Source of the DNA: Emydura subglobosa | Lineage: Eukaryota > Chordata > Testudines > Chelidae | Assembly: GCA_007922225.1 (NCBI GenBank) | Contig: ML679956.1 | Location: forward strand, 79,341,554 to 79,405,553 | Length of the DNA stretch: 64,000 nt | Reading direction: 5' to 3' | Part shown: in pieces, positions 23,776 through 36,215 of the stretch | How positions within the stretch are numbered: the first letter of the stretch is position 1 | Layout: every line of letters begins with the position of its first letter | Notes under the pieces: generated by a model | Told to the model about the DNA's origin: nothing | Databases searched by the model: none | The model's input: the letters and a program-made list of their open reading frames with translations, nothing else | Program-made: the position numbers and the translations under genes

Positions 23776-24503
23776 GAGGCGGCGGCGTCTGTGCCAGGGG
23801 CTGCGGCATCCCTGCGCGGCGGGGGCGGGGGGGGGGGGCCCTGGGCCGGACAACCCGCCCCCCCCGCACCCCCAGCCCCGCCGCCCCCTCCTCCCGGCTC
23901 CGCTCCGCCTCCCGCCCCGCCGGCCCCCTGCAGCCGGCTCAGCCCCCGATGCGGGAGAAGGGGGGGCGGCGGCCGGGCTCCCCGCCTTCCCCTGCGCGGC
24001 CGGAGCGCCCCGTGCTCCTGCGCCCGGTGCCCGGCAGGCGGAGGCGAGGCAGCGCGATGCAGCCCCGGGCTCCCGGCCACGCGTCAGCGCTGACGCGGGC
24101 TGGGCTGCCGCCGCCCGGGGAGAGCGGGGCGGGGAGGTGGGGAGCCGGCCAGCGCAGCCCCCGCCGCCCCCTGCCCCGCCCCGATCCCTGCCGGCTGCCG
24201 GCCCCGGCCCGGGGAGGGACCGGAGAGCGAGCGTGGGAAAAGGGGGTGTGTGTGGGGGGGACAGGCGCCTGGGTGAGACAAAGCCCCGAAATGGGGACTG
24301 TCCCCGTCAGATCAGGGCTGGGGGTCACCCTCCGGCCTGCCGGGGTCGGTCTGCCACCGGCGCGGCGCCCCAGAGACAAGCGGGGCCCGGGGACCGCACC
24401 GCCGCCGCGGGTGGGCTGGGGAGAACCGGCCCGGAGAGCTCCCGGGCGGCGGGTACTAGCCAGCGGCCACCGGCGAAGGCCAGGCGAGCCCGGCTTTTTA
24501 TTT

Positions 24504-24546
24504 ACACACACACACGCACACACACACAACACACACACACACACAT
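24504..24546. repeat. (CA)n microsatellite
   Basis: Interrupted CA repeat. Confidence 0.95.
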
Positions 24547-25189
24547 AGGCGCTCGCTCCACTGCAGGTGTCTGGGTCTGGGCTCAGCGGATCAGCCCGGA
24601 TTATCCTGCCGGGCCCCGGCTCGGCCCCGCCGGCAGAGCCGCAGCCAGCTCACCCACGAGCACGGGCGAAGAGAGCCGGCCCGTGAGCCCTGCAGAGACA
24701 CAAAGCCGTGACACAAAGCGAGGGCTACCGGACTGAGTTGTCTGTGCAGCCAGACTAATGAGACAGAGACACACGTCCCTTCCCAGCACATTCCATAGAC
24801 ACAGCTGTGTGCACACACACACACACACACGCACCACAATCAACGTATGAGCACACCTCCTGCATGTAGAAGTGTGAAACACAGAGAGCCAGACATCACT
24901 GCGGTCCCTCCGTGAGAAACCGAGGGACGCTGTCCTGCGGGGGACAGTGCAGAGGAGCAACCTGCATCTCTAGCAGGAGACAAATCCATCACCGCTCAGC
25001 ACGCAGAGGTCAGCTCCCTGCACCAGGACGAGAGCTGAGGCAGCACCGCACGTTAGTGGACACAATGCGAGCCCACCGTGGGATGCTAGACAGGTTTTAT
25101 CAGCCAGGAGAGGCAAAGACTCGAGTGAGGGATGTGGCTCATGCCCAACGCGTGCTGATTAAACCTGCCTACCCCATGCAGGCTGTGTG

Positions 25190-25660
25190 TTAGATCCGCT
25201 CAGAAAATAGGATTTCCAGCCCAGGGAAATTCTAACATTTCAACATTGATTTTCATTCCAAAACGGGGGAAGGGGGCGAGGGTGTCAAAATTTCCCACAG
25301 AATGGAAATCCCAAAAACACGTCTATTGACAGGTTTCATTTCAATAAGATTAAAACATTTCCCTCCAATAACACGGAAACATTATTACAGTCTAATAGAT
25401 ACTGACATTATAATAAAAGGCAACACAAAATTAAAAACGATATAGTTGAAACAAGACATTTTTTACCCCTTATCAAAACCAAACCCGGTCCACATTATTG
25501 CAACAAGCAAGTCAAAATGCTTCACTTAGAAAGCATGCCAGCCGACAATTGCATCAGAATTGACAGGTTCCCACAAACATGTTTCAGTTTCAATGAAATT
25601 GCGTTTGCTGACAGAAAACTGTTCCTTTAGACATTTTCAGCCAGCCCTAGTCTATACCTG
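25190..25660. repeat. AT-rich interspersed sequence, possible MITE
   Basis: Composition drops sharply to AT-rich, with several 'atttcattccaaaa'-like phrases, and ends near 'cagccagccctag'. The end resembles hAT-type tips, but I cannot match a left terminus or a target duplication. Confidence 0.3.
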
Positions 25661-27865
25661 TGTGTGTCACAGCCAGACTATTCTTAGAAACAATTTGGAG
25701 CAGTTGAAAACATTTATTGGGGCTATTTCATGTATCTCTCTGCCTGCTAAGTGCCTTAGTTACCCCAGCACCGGTGTACAGGGCTCAGAAGAGGACACGG
25801 AGTAACACACCTCTAAAAGTGACCTGCAATATCTTGTCTCTACGTCATGATTCAAGCTCCAACACCACACAACCAGTCAAGGCTCAAGATAAAAGGGACG
25901 GTCCCAGTGCTACTCCATCATGGGGCTTCAGCATGTGTTGTTAGCCCTCGTGGGTTACAAAACACCAGCCTGCCAGCCTTTCATAGGTTCAGGCCTGAAT
26001 GGTGCCCATCAGACAGACGTCATCTGGAGGAGGAAAAGGCAGGAAAAGAAAGATTTTTGTGTCAGGTTATGTTTATCCCAAATGGTGCCTGTCTGAAGCT
26101 GCTGAAATAGACCTGGTGCAGAGATTAGTGAGCAGCAGACAGGTGACACAAGGCAAGCAAGACTGGGTTAATGCATAGATACAGTAGGCCCATGCGTAGA
26201 GCACCAGATCCTGGAGTCATGTGATTAAGTGAGAATCTCAGGGTGTTTTTTTGTTTTTTTTTTAAACCTTTCTAATCCTCGTGGTTGTAGAGAAAAGTGT
26301 GGAACCGTGACCTGAGTGTATCCAATGCCATGGTGTAGGCCTGAGCCTGCAGACAGCCTGAAACAATAGGGTAAACTGCCCCCCGGCATCTCAGCGGGGT
26401 GTTAACACCCAGACCAACTGCTCTGGCGGGCCCAGCCAACACCAGCCTAGCAGAGAGAGGACTGTGTCTGGGGGGGCAGGACAAGAGAGTAGTGGTCCCA
26501 GCCCACTGCCCTTCCCAAATGGATATGCCCCACCCGCTGGGGTAACTCCTGGTGCGGGGGGGCCTCCTGAGGCCAACCCTGCCTCTCCAGAGTTGGGAGA
26601 ACCCTTGCCCCTACTCTTCTGGGGGGAGGGGCATGCCACTGTGGGGGGGCCCCCCCTTTAGGCGAGAGGAACCCTGCCACCACAACGCCAAGCAGCAGGC
26701 AAGGCCATGGACCGCCGAGGCCCACCCCGGTGTGCACAAAGCAGCAGAGGGAGATGGGGCCAGCGCCTCCGCCAGTGCAAATCAGGCTCGCCCCACTGAT
26801 TCCAATGGAGCGGTGCTGATTTGACACCTGCTGAAGACCTGTCCCCCGGGGAGGGATGGATGGACAGATAGATCGCATGAACAGGTCGGTGTACAGCAGA
26901 CACTGCGGCCGGAGAGCCTGGCTAAGGCAGATGGTAGGTTTCCTGGAGAGCTGATTTCCCCTTCAGTGAGCCTCCAGGCTGACCGCGCCATCCAGGCGCG
27001 CAGACACATGCCCCCAAAGGATCGCAGCCTGCTCAGCGCTGGCCCTGCTGGCGCCGCCCAGTTCAGCGTCCGTTGGAGGAAGAGCAGGCCTGGCCTCAGC
27101 TACCGGCGAGCAGGATTCTCAGAGAGAGAGCAGGGCTCCTGCGGTGGATGCGATGCAGAAAGGGGGGGAACCAAGGGGGTTTCCTGGGCTGGGGACCCGC
27201 CCGGAGAGAGGTTGCCTCTGGCTGTGGCATCCTGCAGAGAAGGGGCGCAGCGGCTCAGAAGGCTGGGCCTGGGGCAGAGATGGGTCCATTTGACCTGTTC
27301 TCTCCTGGGGTTGTCACACCCCCCCTGGCCACAGGGTGCAGGGCGTGGAAGAAAAGGAAGCAATGTGCAGAAGACCCACAGCAGGTGACGCTAAGGGGCC
27401 GGATTCTCCCCATTCCCTCCCCTGAGCCCCGGGGACTTCACGCACGTGCGGCAGTGGATGGATCGGGCCCACAGCCGGGAGAGCAGGTGGGGGAGGGGGC
27501 CGGATTCCAGACTTGCAACTTAGCGACATTGAAAAGGGACTGAGCTGCAGCGTGGGAGGAAGGGGCAGGGGTCTGCTGGGAGCCCATACAGAGGCTGAAT
27601 TGAGACGGAGAACAGAGGGGAGAGGAGAGGAGCCGTGCCGACGTGACCGGCTTAGCAATCGGTGAGAGGGAGAGAGGGCGGCTCAGTGCCCGTCAGGCTC
27701 CGGGCAGCAGGCTGCGGGCGTCTGCGGCCAGTCAGTCCTGGGGTGACTCCGCCGGCTGCAAGGAAATAATGCTGGGAACAAACTTGGCCCTGCAATGTTA
27801 GGAGCCATTAGATCTAAAGCAGCCCGTCAGCTGTGAGCCGAACCCTCTACATGCTATGACGACAA

Positions 27866-28105
27866 TGTGTGTGTGTGTGTGTTTTGTGTGTGTGTCTGAG
27901 TGAGCCTGTGAATGTGCACCTAATAGCATGCATACGAGAGAGTGTCAGTGTGTGTGTGTGCATATATGAGTGCGTGTGTGTGGAGGGTGTGTGTATGAGT
28001 GAGCAGGAGTTTGTTTGCACGCACATGGGCGTGTATAAGAATGACCATGCTTGTGATTGCACAGATCTGTGAGTATAAGTGTATATGTGTGTGTGAGTGC
28101 ACATG
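27866..28105. repeat. TG-rich imperfect microsatellite
   Basis: Repeated GTGTGT blocks mixed with GAGTG and TATGAG phrases over about 240 bp. Confidence 0.9.
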
Positions 28106-28939
28106 CATCTCCCCCCCCCCCGCAGTCCTTGTGCACCCACAGAAATCGGTGCCTGACTAGTCAGACAGAATTTAGCCCTGAACCTGTCACACCAGAGTCA
28201 GGTGCAGAGCTGCTGATGCAGGTGCCCGGGGGTCACTCTTGGCCAGGTACAAGGCGTGAGTCTGCCTTGCACGCTAGGGCGCCTGAACGGGGTCACTCAC
28301 CCTGCTCACTTGGCTTTTTCCTTGGGGTGGCCGGGGGGCGGCGGGGGGGGGGGCGGTTAGAGTTACTGGGTGACCAACCATTTCACCTCACCTGCCCCAC
28401 AGCCGCTGTGAGCTGTCCCCAAAATGCTACCCCCCCCCAGCCCCGCAGCAGAAGGCAGCTCTCGCCGTTCGTTCGAGGTGAGACACGAGACTCGTCCAAC
28501 AGGTTCTGTGCCGCATCCTCTAGGGCCGAGCTCATGCTAGCCAGGCACCGTCTGTCGCTCTGGATGTTGGTGCCAACGGACGGCTTGGCTCTGTAGGACG
28601 ATTCTGCCAGGCTACATCGGTGGCACACAGAAACGGAAACCTGCTGCGAAGGACACAGCTCAGCCCCGTTTGCAGGCACGGCTGGGCTCCCGCTTTCAGG
28701 AAGATGACGACGAACCGTGCTTTGCTTTTCGCCATGGCCTCTCAGCTGAGGCTCTGAGAGCACACGTTGGGCACCGAGTCTCCTGACAGCCCTGGCAGGT
28801 CAGTATTCGTCCCGTCTGATAGCTGGGAGAACAGGGGTACAGAGCAGCTACGGGTCTGTCTGCACAGCAGCTGGGACTGAGCCCCCAGCACGGGCAGACA
28901 AGTGTCGCACTAGCTGTGCTCCAGGCAGCACACCAAATA

Positions 28940-29150
28940 TTGCAGTAACAGCAGAACGGCCACACTGGGCCAGACCGATGACCCCTCTAGCTCAGTGTCC
29001 TGTCTTCCCACAGTGGCTCCTGCCAGCTGCGGTCAGAGGGAATGAAGAGAACGATCCATCGCCCATTCCCAGCTGCTGGCAGTCGGGGCACCCAGAGCAT
29101 AGGGTTGCCTCCCTGACCATAGTGGTTAACAGCCATGGACGGACCTACCC
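28940..29150 (-). mobile_element. CR1 3'-end fragment
   Basis: 'aacggccacactgggccaga' then 'tcagtgtcctgtcttcccac' is the reverse complement of the 3' UTR of the CR1 at 12.7-12.87 kb. Truncated, non-coding. Confidence 0.75.
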
Positions 29151-29789
29151 TCACTGCAGCAGCTCAGGCTCTCCAGCCCACCTGGTTCCGGGGAGGGGCT
29201 GAGCTCAGGTGGCCAGAGACACAATCTCCACACTGCCGTTTTTAGCAGACGATGCTGAGCCCTGCTAGCGCATGTCTGACTGCCCGGGCTGGGCAGCTCG
29301 CACCCCACTGCCGTGTAGACAGACCCTATGTGATGCTCTTGAAGTTAAGGGAGACAGCGATCCCAGGCATCCAGACTCTTAGTCCTCTGCTCGAACCAGA
29401 CAAGATGCGAGTTCAGGAGCCTGCGGTTCCCCTGCAAGAGTTCCCAGCACAAGGCATCGAGCAAACCTCATTGCTAGGCGTCAGCTCGCTGGCCGCTGTA
29501 TGCATTTGCACAGCATCTAGCACAGTGGGGCCCTGACCCTCAACTGTGGCCGCTAGGCGTTACCGGACTAGAAATAAAAATCCATAGATAGTCTAGGCCT
29601 GGAGCCAATGCTGGATCATTCTCTACAGTATCTGCTCCACCGTTCGTTTGAAATAGTCAAAGGGATGGCGTTTCTGCCACGTCTCTTGGAGACCAGGAGA
29701 CGTCAACATGAGGATGTTTTTTCTTTGTTTCATTTCTTTCCAGTAGAAGCAACTTACCACATAATGTAGAGAGCTTCCTTTGTGTGGAA

Positions 29790-29960
29790 GGATTTCTATA
29801 TAAAGCCACCACTTCACCTACCACTGAAATGCAGCCACCTCTGGGCTGGAACAGGGCAGCGGTGTCACAGGAAACACAGCACAGCAGTTCAGCGAGGTGT
29901 GAAAGAATAGTGCAACCCCCTGAAACCGTGGGGGAGTTTCAAAAGGTGGAAGGCAATTTC
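29790..29960 (+). repeat. Unnamed dispersed repeat, copy 4
   Basis: 'tatataaagccacc' followed by GAAATGCAGCCACCTCTGG at about 29827, as at 3680. Continues for about 130 bp. Confidence 0.55.
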
Positions 29961-32900
29961 CTCAGTTGGCCTGTGGACAGGACACGACCCTGTCCCCTGG
30001 TGTCCAGAGGAAGCCACCTCCAGCCCCACGGGTTCCCGGATACCAAACTGGGGCATTGGTTGCAGTACTCACTCAGAAGGCGGAGGGGGGACCCAGCTAC
30101 TGACTCACCAGCGTTGCTGCCCTGGGGCCACCCTGAACCCCAGCCCTCTCCTTGCTCAGTGCTTGCGCAGCTGCTGCCCGGGTACTGACTCGGCCTCCTA
30201 AGCTGCTGCTTCAACACGCGTCAGCTCCCCTAGCATGCATCCGCCTCTCCCCAGCTGGTGCTGCATTGATGGAGGGGCAAGGGGGGGAGTCACCCGACTA
30301 CAGGGCAAGCGCCCCCCACCACGTGCCTTCACCTTGCCCTGGTGGGATTCTCTCAAGGGACCCGTTTGGTTTCTGCAGCCTATTTAGTCCTTGACCTGTG
30401 GCTACCACCAAGGGGCCCAGTAAGCGCCACTTGTGATGGTGGTTTCCGGTGGGGGACAGCTGCGCACTGGGAGCTGGGCTGAGAACCGACACGCTCATTT
30501 CACATGGGCCAGAACCGAGGAGGCTAGCACCTTTCAGTCTGCACCAAGCTGGGCTGGGCGGGTTTGAACGGAGAGGTCCCGGAGATGGGAAGCGCCAGCA
30601 GCCACTGCCAACCCCTCTAATGCTGCCGTCCCTCTCTTCTGCTTGGCCAGGGTTGTTTTCCTGAGCTCAGCGAGGCCTGAGACCCCACATGTGCAATCCG
30701 TGCAAGGTGCTGTCCGTCTGGGTGCCACATGTTGCACTGGTGCATTTCCCCTGGGGGAGTAGCGGAGAATTCAAGGGTGGTGGGGCTGAGCTGTCTGATA
30801 GGAACAGAAGCCAAGGGGTGCAGGAGACGCCTCAAAAACTACCCCTGGCCCCATGCTCAGCCGGATTCTAGCTGGACAGAGACGCCGAGCCAGCCCGCGG
30901 CCATGGACAAGGACACGTCACACCGGCCGGGGCGCTGAGCTCCCCCAGCGGGCGCCCGTCACACAGCGCGCGCTGCGAACAAGCCCGGCTCTGTCTGCTC
31001 TGACACCGGGTTTTTCAAAAGGAGATTGAAGGGGCTGCACCTGCTTAACATTCCCGGCGCTTCCGCCTCGCCGGGATGAATGCGCTGCCAGACGCCCGGC
31101 TTGCAGACACGGCTTGGCGCCGTTTCCAAGGGGACCAAGGGAGAGGCCAGGCCTCAGCCGTGCTGCTGCGGCTGGGGGGGGGTGGGGGGTTGAGAGGACG
31201 GAGGTGGGGGAAGGCGCGACAGGCCCCGGGTGCCTGGGGCAGGGTCGCAGCACGATTCCCTGCAGAGCCCACCCCGCATGTCCTTCCTGGAGGGCTCGCC
31301 CCATCCCCGTGCGATGCTGCCACGCCCGCTCTCCATCGCCGAGGCATCTGACATGGTCCCTGCCGCCCCCACACAGTGGGAGGATGAGCCTCCCCGTCTC
31401 TCTCCATGGGGCCGCCCCACTGCTGGAGATGATGAGCTCTTTGGGGCCGGGGCGGTGTCTTTGTCCGCCAGTGCCCGCTACAGCGGTGGAAGGTGGGCAG
31501 AGGTGGGGCTCTCCCCTCGCTCGAGGGCTGTGCCGCACCTGGGTCCCAGACGCGGCCTCCGGCACTACCAGCGACACGGCTAATAAACACCACCCTGGGG
31601 ACGCTGCAGGGGCCACGGTGGAGCCATGCAGGGGACGCTCCCCGACAGAACAGCACCAAGAACCCGCCTCACCTGCCGGCCCGTGAGCCAAGAACATTTA
31701 GCTCACATCATTTTCCCGCCCGTGGTTTTAGTGCGTGGCTAGACACACCCTGCAGCCAACGGAAGCAGCACGGCAGGGCCTAGCACTGCAGACTCGGGCT
31801 TGCCTCCCATGCATTGGTGGGATCTGGCAGCTGGCCGGGTAGCTCTTCGGGGTATAGGCCAAGTGTCCCCCCAGCCTGTTCCAGAGCTCCTGGTGCACTG
31901 CGGGCCGTGTTGAAATATAACAGGACTCAGTGATCCCCGTGTTCCCGGTCAGGACGATGAACTCCGTGTCTTATGGCGGCGCCTCGAGGGCCCCTGACAA
32001 TGGGTACCTGGGCACAGACACACAGCGAGCCGGTCCCAGCCCCCACATGCGCAGGCAGGGACCGTTCACTGCAGATGCGTGGGCACCAAGTGAGGGGTTA
32101 GGCGCCTACAGGGCTCGGAAGCGGCCCAGCGGGAGTTTTGTGCATCCCAGCCGGGCCGAAAAACAGGAGCCGGGCTAAGGCGCCACGTGGCTGTAGCCCA
32201 AAGACCTGGCAGCTGCTCTCCAAGATGAGGGTCGGCGGGTGGATGCAGCAAAGGCCAGGGGAGAGCAAGGACACGGTCCTTCTTGAGAGGATCCTTTCCC
32301 CACCGCCTGTGCAAACAAGCGAGATCTCACCTCCAACAAGGGTCCCAAGGACTCCTACTGCCCCGTCCTGCGGGGCGTGGGGCTGGACCCCTCAGGTCAT
32401 TCCACGGGGGAGACAGGCTTGTCCCCTGGCCCCGGTACGCGGCTTTCATGGGATGGTTCTCTCCTGAGAAGGTGTTTTGCCAGCACAGCTCCCCACCAGA
32501 AACCAAGGAAAGGTGGCCAGAGAGGGGAGGAATTTAAAAAGCCAGGCACATGCCATCGTTTTAGTTCAGCCCTTGCCCCCCACAGGTGCTGCAGCAGCGT
32601 GTCCATGCTCCCAAACACACAGCCTGGGTAAACGCACAGCGACGGCACCGTTTCTCATGATTTGAACACGAAGAGCAAGTTTCTGGCCTGACCTGGCAGC
32701 TGGGGGTAGGCTCCTGAGGACGGGAAGCGGGTCTCCTTCCCTGGTGCAGGGCGCCAACCTGATCTCATCACTCCGGACGCTTCTTACAGCGATCCGAAGC
32801 CAGGCACGCGTCGCCGGGACCAGGAGCACGGCCAGGGAGAAACACTTCGTCTCGTTGGGCTCACCCCACGGCTGTGGCGGTTCTGGGTGCCAAAGGAATT

Positions 32901-33439
32901 CAGGGCTCAGCGGTCACTGAGTTCATGGGGCAGGGAGCGTGCCTGCCGCCTCAGAGCCGCCTCTGAGACAAGGTCGCGCTTGCTGAGATCACGCTCGGGA
33001 GCAGGAATGAAAAAAGCAGGGAGTCTTCACAGCTCGAAGTTTAAAACCCATCCCTGCTCCTCCCCCGGTGGCTGTGATTTTAGAGCAAAAGACCTGGATT
33101 CTGGCCTCTGCTCTGTTCTCCACTCGGCGCTCCATCATGAAAGGGGCTGTAGCAGGCCAAAGGAAAATGCCCCAGGCCCAGGAGTGGTGCAGGGCCGGCC
33201 TGAGTGGCCCTACACTGCACCCCCGCTGCTGGGTGTTGGCTGGGGACATGCGGATCGCATGCGGGGCTACAAGAATTTGGGAGCTGGGAGGCCCATGTAT
33301 GCTGGGACCCCAGAGGCATGTGGTTCCCCAGCGCTGGGTGCCTGCACCTCCACTTTCATTTGCCACCATGTTTCTCGCCATCGAGGTTGCCGGGAGGACA
33401 TTGAAAACATGCCCAGTGCAGCGATGTCTGCCGGGGTCT

Positions 33440-33935
33440 GAAGAGAACTGGAGGTGCTCGCTCTGAGACGGGGGAGCTGCCCCATTCAGCTCAGGAAGTC
33501 CACACTGACCCCAGTGCAGAACATAGGATTCATTGGGGCCACCCTGGACGCCTCCCAGGCCAGAGCCTTCCTGCCTCAGCCACGTTTCGAGGCGATGGTC
33601 TCTATCATCTCCCAGCTGCACCGACGCCCCACGACAACAGCCAGGCGCTGCCTACAGCTGTTACGCCACATGGCAGCCTGCACATACGTAGTGAGACTAG
33701 CTCGCCGGAAGCTCAGACCGCTTCAGGCGTGGTTGGCCTCGGTATATGGGCTGAGCAGACACCCGCTGGACCAGGTGTTCACAGTTCCCCCGCCTGTCCT
33801 AGCCTCCCTAAACTGGTGGCGGACTCCCAGAACAGTGATGAAGGGCGTTCCGTTCAGCGAACGGGTCCCGTTGGTCACCCTATCTCCGACGCCTCTGACG
33901 TAGGATGGGGAGCCCACATCAGCGCCAACCTAGAC
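33440..33935 (+). pseudogene. DIRS pol fragment, RT tail and RNase H start
   Basis: The 33454-33903 frame gives STLTPVQNIGFIGATLD, QARAFLPQPRFEAM, LRPLQAWLASVYGLSRHPLD and LNWWRTPRTVMKGVPF, matching the copy at 51.5-52.0 kb. A frame shift follows, then SDASDVGWGAHIS, the RNase H opening motif with its first Asp. The reverse transcriptase active site is not included. Truncated at both ends. Confidence 0.8.
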
Positions 33936-35872
33936 AAACAAATCCAGCTTCTTGCTGTCTTTGTCCCGGGGAGCGGAACCTGGCCGACTTTGCCTGTCCC
34001 TCTGGTTGGCTGCGTCTACCACCAGGGTTCCTGGGGCCGGGTGAGCGAACAGATACTCGAACCCTTCGGCTGGGACATAATACCTTTTCTCGGCCACCTT
34101 CGAATAGGGGCGACCGAGGAAGGGGTTTGCCACAGGCCTTTACAATTTTGAGGACCTTGTCGTGGACTGGTAAGGCCACCCTCGCTGGGGCAGCCGTCGC
34201 CTGCACATTGAAGAGGGTATCATCGGCCTGCACTAACTCTTTGCCCACCAGCCCCAAGTTGGAGGCCACCCTCTTGAGCAGCTCCTGGTGCGCCCTGAAA
34301 TCCTCCAGTGGCGCCATATGGTCCCAGGAGACTGCCTCGTCCGGTGAGGAGGAAGAGGACTGCCGAGGCGCGTCCTGCGGGTGCTCCCCCACCTGCCGAA
34401 GGGTTGCATCCATTGAGGGTCCCTCCATGGGGTCCGATTCCCCGTCTGAGGAGCAGTGTCTATGGGCCTTCTCCTGTGCTGGGGGCACGGACTGCACCCC
34501 CGCTGACAGGGTGGATTGTGGCCCCGGTCCCATCTGGATACCCCATGGGGCCAAATAAGGCCATTGTTGCAGCCATTGTCCCAGGGGCCAAACCGGGGCT
34601 GACTGCGCCACCTGCTACGATGCCTTGTGGGAGCGTCGGCTGTCCCGACGACTGTCCCCCCCATGGAACCCTGAGCCACTAAACCAGCGGGGCCGTGCCC
34701 GTCCTCAGTCCCGGGTGCCATGCCAGGGACTGTTCTCTTGTTGCCTCCGACGTGGAGGATGACGAGGACCACCTCTGTCGCTGTGAGCGGTGCTGACCGA
34801 CGGCGGTGCGCTCCGAAGAGCTCTCGGTACCAGAGCGCCGTTGCGGTACCGAGGACTTGCGGCGCCACTTGCCCTTCGGTGACCGAGACCGGCGCCGCTC
34901 TGGACTCCATGGTGCCGAGACGGACTCCGGCGACCGGGTTCCGCGTTGAGGACTGCGCGGTGCGGGGTCCTCGGATGGCGACCAGGTTCTGCACTGCCTC
35001 AGTGTGAGCGAACTCCTCGGTGCCGGGGATCTGGAGCGGGAGCTGTCCGAGCGCTGCCTGGCGGACCTCGACCGGTGCCGCCTCTTGGCCTGCGCTGCCT
35101 CTGGTGCCAGGGACCGACGTCGGAGCGGAGAGGGAGACTCCGCATCCTGAGTCGAAGCAGGTCGGCTTGACGACGCCGACCTGGAGTGACTGCTGGGGGA
35201 GTGTCCTCGCTTTACCCTCGATGGCTGTCCGGTGGGAGATCTTCCTCCCCGTACCGGGGATCTCCACTGCCCTTCGGGGGACCCAATGCAGGCTTGCCCC
35301 GGGACATCGGCCCCTTCTCCCTCGACGGAGGGGGAACTGAGGTGGCGTAGGTAAGGCCAACAAGGCTCTTGCCACCTGAAAAGCCTCTGGTGCCGACGAT
35401 GTCGGCAGGGGCACTCTTCCACTCCCAGGAGTCAGGGGAGGCTCCCTGCTCGGAGATGCAGGCACCGGAGAAGTCTCAACGGGCCAGGTCCGGTGCATCT
35501 CCGCACTCAACCCTGCTCGTGCTGATGGTGCAGGGGAGTGTCCGCACTCCGCGTCTTACTCTTCGGTGCTGGCGATGTTGCGCGGTGCCGAGTCGAGGAT
35601 GGTGCTGGAGATGCGCTCTGTACCGAGGAGACGCTCGGTGCTGAGGTGTAGCAGGACGGCTCGGACGCCGGGCGGAGCACTGCCTCCATCAACAGGGCTT
35701 TCAACCGGATCTCTCCGTCCTTCTGAGTCCTCGGTTTAAAAGCCCTGCAGATCTTGCACTTATCTTTCCTGTGCTCTTCCCCCAGGCACTTACGGCACCG
35801 ATTGTGGGGGTCGCTGAGCGGGAAGGCCTTCCTGCAGGAGGCACACGGCTTGAATCCTGGTGACCGTGGCAT
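33936..35872 (-). pseudogene. DIRS gag-like ORF1, three frame segments
   Basis: Begins at ATG 35872 (MPRSPGFKPCASC). The N-terminus has the spacing CX2CX12CX2CX4HX4CX2C (CASC, CRKC, H, CKIC). The same frame, after a stop near 35507, continues at about 35500-34680 as an Arg/Ser-rich region with pieces such as RSRSARQRSDSSRSRSPAP and SPERRRSRSPKGK. The C-terminal part, in another frame (34611-33919), has DFRAHQELLKR and ARVALPVHDKVLKIVKA. Same architecture as the gag at 54.3-56.1 kb. I infer a nucleic-acid-binding structural protein; function not demonstrated by sequence alone. Confidence 0.75.
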
Positions 35873-36044
35873 AGCCTGGCTGCTCTAAGTCCCTCAGGGA
35901 CTTGCCTTATCTAACGACACTTCACAACTAACTAAAGTACTTCGAATAACAAAGAGGTCGAACAAGGGGAATGGCATTTGCTGCGAGCAAGGCTAGTTCC
36001 AGCAACCCTCACGGGAGGAAAGAAGAGACTAAGGGGGGGTGTAG

Positions 36045-36215
36045 GGCCGGCAGCGCCTCATATACCGCGGCTTGTGGGCGGGGGGACAGGGGGCACCGGA
36101 GCCGGCCCTACGGGATCTGCTAAAGTGAAAAAAGTTCTGGTAGCCGTGCAGGGAGGTGTGCACACATCTATAGTGGAATGGACATGAGCAAGCACTCGGA
36201 GGAGAACGATCGCTG
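36045..36215 (-). repeat. DIRS 5' inverted terminal repeat
   Basis: Contains 'agtgaaaaaagttctgg', then 'gtgtgcacacatctatag', then 'tggaatggacatgagcaagc', matching in order the termini at 53.8-54.0 and 56.3-56.45 kb. Confidence 0.75.

Larger units (their letters stand above)
22050..24480 (-). promoter_or_regulatory. CpG island, probable CSPG5 promoter and first exon region
   Basis: Very GC-rich with dense CpG, covering the 5' part of the ectodomain exon and about 2 kb upstream. In other vertebrates CSPG5 begins with a short exon encoding the signal peptide, and it should lie here or further right. I checked minus-strand ATGs up to about 24.9 kb and none gives a convincing signal peptide followed by a phase-1 donor. 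Start site therefore not placed. Confidence 0.6.
24550..33435. other. Intergenic region between CSPG5 and SMARCC1, left part
   Basis: Apart from the entries listed separately (25190-25660, 27866-28105, 28940-29150, 29790-29960) I recognise nothing. A CA repeat sits at 24812-24833. Many frames of 60-260 codons occur because the sequence is GC-rich, but none shows a domain, conserved-looking composition or splice logic. Confidence 0.6.
33440..36215. mobile_element. Chimeric DIRS retrotransposon, two halves head to head
   Basis: A plus-strand RT/RNase H fragment (33440-33935) abuts a minus-strand gag (33936-35872) followed by a DIRS terminal repeat (about 36045-36215). In an intact DIRS both would lie on one strand with RT downstream of gag. 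The join falls in the RNase H region on one side and just after the KKLDLF motif near the gag end on the other. No tyrosine recombinase is present. Either a rearranged single copy or two copies recombined. Confidence 0.8.

Noticed and set aside
23440..24736. Long Thr/His/Ser-rich frames
   Set aside because: Products of the CA/CACT microsatellite and the GC-rich island.
24840..24895. Minus-strand MSGSLCFTLLHAG as the CSPG5 signal peptide
   Set aside because: Followed by a possible GGTGTG donor, but there is no similarity to known CSPG5 leaders, the hydrophobic core is weak, and it lies far upstream outside the island.
26391..27658. Possible gene in overlapping frames at 26.4-27.7 kb
   Set aside because: Many frames of similar length on both strands with no domain; typical of GC-rich non-coding DNA.
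30918..31697. 259-codon minus-strand frame
   Set aside because: GC-rich, overlapping long frames on both strands, no domain, no splice context and no syntenic gene expected here.
33919..34558. Plus-strand frames over the 34-kb DIRS gag
   Set aside because: Antisense shadows of the gag frames, which show the conserved FRAHQ and ALPVHD motifs on the minus strand.
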